DNA from: Caballeronia jiangsuensis
Lineage (GTDB): Bacteria; Pseudomonadota; Gammaproteobacteria; Burkholderiales; Burkholderiaceae
DNA length: 64,000 bases
NCBI GenBank assembly: GCA_000648925.1
Contig: JFHF01000023.1
Coordinates: 1 to 64,000, forward strand
Reading direction: 5' to 3'
Under the pieces are notes generated by a model. It was not told the origin of the DNA, searched no databases, and worked only from the letters and a program-made list of their open reading frames with translations. Below are positions 62,401-64,000 of this stretch, piece by piece (the stretch's first letter is position 1; each line of letters begins with the position of its first letter). Made by a program: the position numbers and the translations under genes.

Positions 62401-62898
62401 ATGAGCACCGACAGCAAGCTGGACCGAATCGATCTGCGTATCCTCTCGCAATTGCAGAAGCGCGGGCGCATCACGAACGTGGAGCTCGCCGATGCGGTCG
62501 GTCTGTCGCCCAGCCCTTGCCTGATTCGTGTGAAGCGGCTGGAGAAGGCGGGTTTCATCGTCGGCTACGGTGCGCAGATTCAATTAGAGAAGCTCGGCGA
62601 CGTGCAGGTGGTCTTCACCGAAGTCACGCTCGCGGATCATCGCCGCGAAGACTTCATCAACTTCGTGAATGCCGTGAAAGATGTCGACGAGATAGTCGAA
62701 TGTCATCTCGCGAGCGGCGGCTACGACTATCTGCTCAAGTTCGTCACGCGCAGCGTGAGCCATTACCAGAGCATCATCGAAGGGCTGCTGGAGCGTGGCA
62801 TCGGCATCGAAAAGTACTTCAGCTATGTCATCATCAAGACGGCGTTCGTGAAAACGCACTATCCGCTCGAAACGCTCTTCTCGCAGCATCATCACTGA
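62401..62898 (+). CDS. Lrp/AsnC-family transcriptional regulator
   Basis: 165 residues. Helix-turn-helix RIDLRILSQLQKRGRITNVE with ADAVGLSPSPCLIRVKRLE, then the RAM ligand domain (VECHLASGGYDYLLKFVTRS). BkdR/PutR-like members act as local regulators of amino-acid degradation; here the adjacent aminotransferase is the likely target. Confidence 0.93.
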   Translation: MSTDSKLDRIDLRILSQLQKRGRITNVELADAVGLSPSPCLIRVKRLEKAGFIVGYGAQIQLEKLGDVQVVFTEVTLADHRREDFINFVNAVKDVDEIVECHLASGGYDYLLKFVTRSVSHYQSIIEGLLERGIGIEKYFSYVIIKTAFVKTHYPLETLFSQHHH

Positions 62899-62929
62899 GG
62901 CGCGCGCCTCATTCTTCTCATGAACGAAT

Positions 62930-62963
62930 GCACGCACGCGCGTTTTGCACGTGCGTGCTTTTT
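62930..62963 (+). terminator. Rho-independent terminator after the Lrp gene
   Basis: GCACGCACG (62930-62938) and CGTGCGTGC (62950-62958) form a perfect 9-bp stem with an 11-base loop, followed by TTTTT (62959-62963), 32 bases after the stop. Classical intrinsic terminator on the plus strand, so the next dehydrogenase gene has its own promoter or relies on read-through. Confidence 0.85.
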
Positions 62964-62993
62964 ATCGTCGATCATCTTCACGCGGAGTTGCAC

Positions 62994-64000
62994 ATGTCCA
63001 GCAAATATCGTATTGCCGTGATTCCGGGCGACGGCATCGGCAAGGAAGTGATGCCCGAAGCATTGCGCGCGCTCGATGCCGTGAGCAAGCGCTTCAATAT
63101 CGAACTGGAGTACCGGCATATCGAGTGGGCGAGTTGCGATTACTACGCGCAGCACGGCCAGATGATGCCCGACGACTGGAAGGCGCAACTGCAAGACGCC
63201 GATGCGATTCTGTTCGGCGCGGTCGGCTGGCCTGACACCGTGCCGGATCACATCTCGCTGTGGGGTTCGCTTCTCAAGTTTCGCCGCGAGTTCGATCAGT
63301 ACATCAACCTGCGTCCCGCGCGTCTTTTCGACGGCGTGCCCTCGCCGCTCGCGAACCGCAAGGCGGGCGACATCGACTTCATGATCGTGCGCGAAAACAC
63401 CGAGGGCGAGTATTCGTCCGTCGGCGGCACGATGTTCGAAGGCACGGAACGCGAGTTCGTCTCGCAGACATCGATCTTCACGAGAAAGGGCGCTGAACGC
63501 GTATTGAAGTTCGCGTTCGATCTCGCGCAAAAGCGCGAGAAGAAACTGACGGTCGCCACCAAGAGCAACGGCATTTCGATCAGCATGCCGTGGTGGGATT
63601 CGCGCGCCGCCGAAATCGCCGCGCAGTATCCCGAGATCAAATGGGACAAGCAGCACATCGACATTCTGTGCGCGCGCTTCGTCCTGAGCCCGGATCGCTT
63701 CGATGTGGTCGTCGCGACGAACCTCTTCGGCGACATTCTTTCGGACCTCGGCCCGGCATGCACGGGCACGATCGGCATTGCGCCTTCGGCCAACATGAAT
63801 CCGGAGCGCAACTTCCCGTCGCTGTTCGAGCCGGTGCATGGTTCCGCGCCGGATATCGCGGGCAGGAACATCGCCAATCCGGTCGCGATGATCTGGTCGG
63901 CGGCGATGATGCTCGAATTCCTCGGCGAACGCGACGCGCACGACGCGATGCTTTCCGCCATCGAAACCGTGCTGAAGCAAGGCCCGCATACCGGCGATCT
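62994..64000 (+). CDS. Tartrate dehydrogenase / D-malate decarboxylating dehydrogenase (3' end outside)
   Basis: At least 335 residues, open to the window edge. Isocitrate/isopropylmalate dehydrogenase family: IAVIPGDGIGKEVMPEALRA at the start, substrate arginines in YINLRPARLF and FMIVRENTEGEYSSVGG, metal Asps in VVATNLFGDILSDLGPA and the NAD loop EPVHGSAPDIAGRNIANPVA. The long INLRPARLFDGVPSPL region and GTMFEGTERE fit the tartrate / D-malate branch rather than leucine biosynthesis. GGAG lies 8 bases before the ATG at 62994. Usual length is about 360 residues, so only the tail is missing. Confidence 0.9.
   Translation, partial: MSSKYRIAVIPGDGIGKEVMPEALRALDAVSKRFNIELEYRHIEWASCDYYAQHGQMMPDDWKAQLQDADAILFGAVGWPDTVPDHISLWGSLLKFRREFDQYINLRPARLFDGVPSPLANRKAGDIDFMIVRENTEGEYSSVGGTMFEGTEREFVSQTSIFTRKGAERVLKFAFDLAQKREKKLTVATKSNGISISMPWWDSRAAEIAAQYPEIKWDKQHIDILCARFVLSPDRFDVVVATNLFGDILSDLGPACTGTIGIAPSANMNPERNFPSLFEPVHGSAPDIAGRNIANPVAMIWSAAMMLEFLGERDAHDAMLSAIETVLKQGPHTGD

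Noticed and set aside
60600..62558. Minus-strand frame of 652 codons over the aminotransferase
   Set aside because: Same shadow composition, and the plus strand has a complete class III aminotransferase.

Overview
The window looks like a chromosome or megaplasmid segment from a high-GC betaproteobacterium of the Burkholderia / Paraburkholderia / Caballeronia group. This rests on gene families and layout: many GC-rich nutrient-uptake operons with LysR, IclR, TetR and LacI regulators, trimeric porins beside transporters, a contact-dependent inhibition locus in the Burkholderia order A-I-B, and a hairpin repeat of a kind I associate with these genomes. No rRNA, tRNA, replication origin or CRISPR array is visible. 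The species call is inference; no search was run.

Layout. 1-1042: transposase remnants (IS6-type tail, IS66-type tail with its terminal repeat) and a broken reading frame. 1043-9859: a PI-specific phospholipase C domain protein, a LacI regulator, a complete sugar/glycerophosphate-type ABC importer with a porin inside the operon, and an inositol-monophosphatase family enzyme; together they suggest scavenging of (glycero)phosphoinositol. 10266-11048: an unknown membrane protein. 11480-20260: three amidohydrolases, an (S)-ureidoglycine aminohydrolase, an SSS-family symporter with a small DUF3311-like partner, a porin and a LysR regulator, a nitrogen-scavenging block for a ureide, pyrimidine or triazine-like compound. 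20308-24332: LysR/MFS pair, small lipoprotein, FKBP isomerase, acetyltransferase. 24503-29334: a 2HCT carboxylate transporter behind a near-consensus sigma-54 promoter, followed by a DctB/DctD-type two-component pair.

29571-38286 is a chemosensory and cyclic-di-GMP cluster: a soluble PAS-PAS chemoreceptor, an HDOD/EAL protein, a membrane GGDEF-EAL protein, CheV, a CheA without an obvious P2 domain, and CheY. After an AT-rich gap comes a collapsed contact-dependent inhibition locus (39219-42559): cdiA reduced to its secretion head and a colicin E3-like toxin tip with frame breaks, a probable immunity gene, and an intact cdiB. 42618-43832 holds an RlpA-like and a SYLF-domain protein.

43836-55318 holds an IclR regulator, a polyamine/opine-type ABC importer interleaved with a three-subunit HcnABC/opine-oxidase-like dehydrogenase, a TMADH/DgcA-type flavoprotein, a TetR regulator and a P5C-reductase-like enzyme, plausibly a route for an N-substituted amino acid. 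55499-56682 contains an NTF2-like protein, a cupin and a 79-residue peptide with a double-glycine leader behind a sigma-54-like promoter; I consider this small gene the most likely undescribed item. The right end (56733-64000) carries a LysR, a YbfB-type MFS transporter, a tandem GNAT protein, a GhrA-like reductase, a class III aminotransferase with an Lrp regulator, and a tartrate/D-malate dehydrogenase cut by the window edge.
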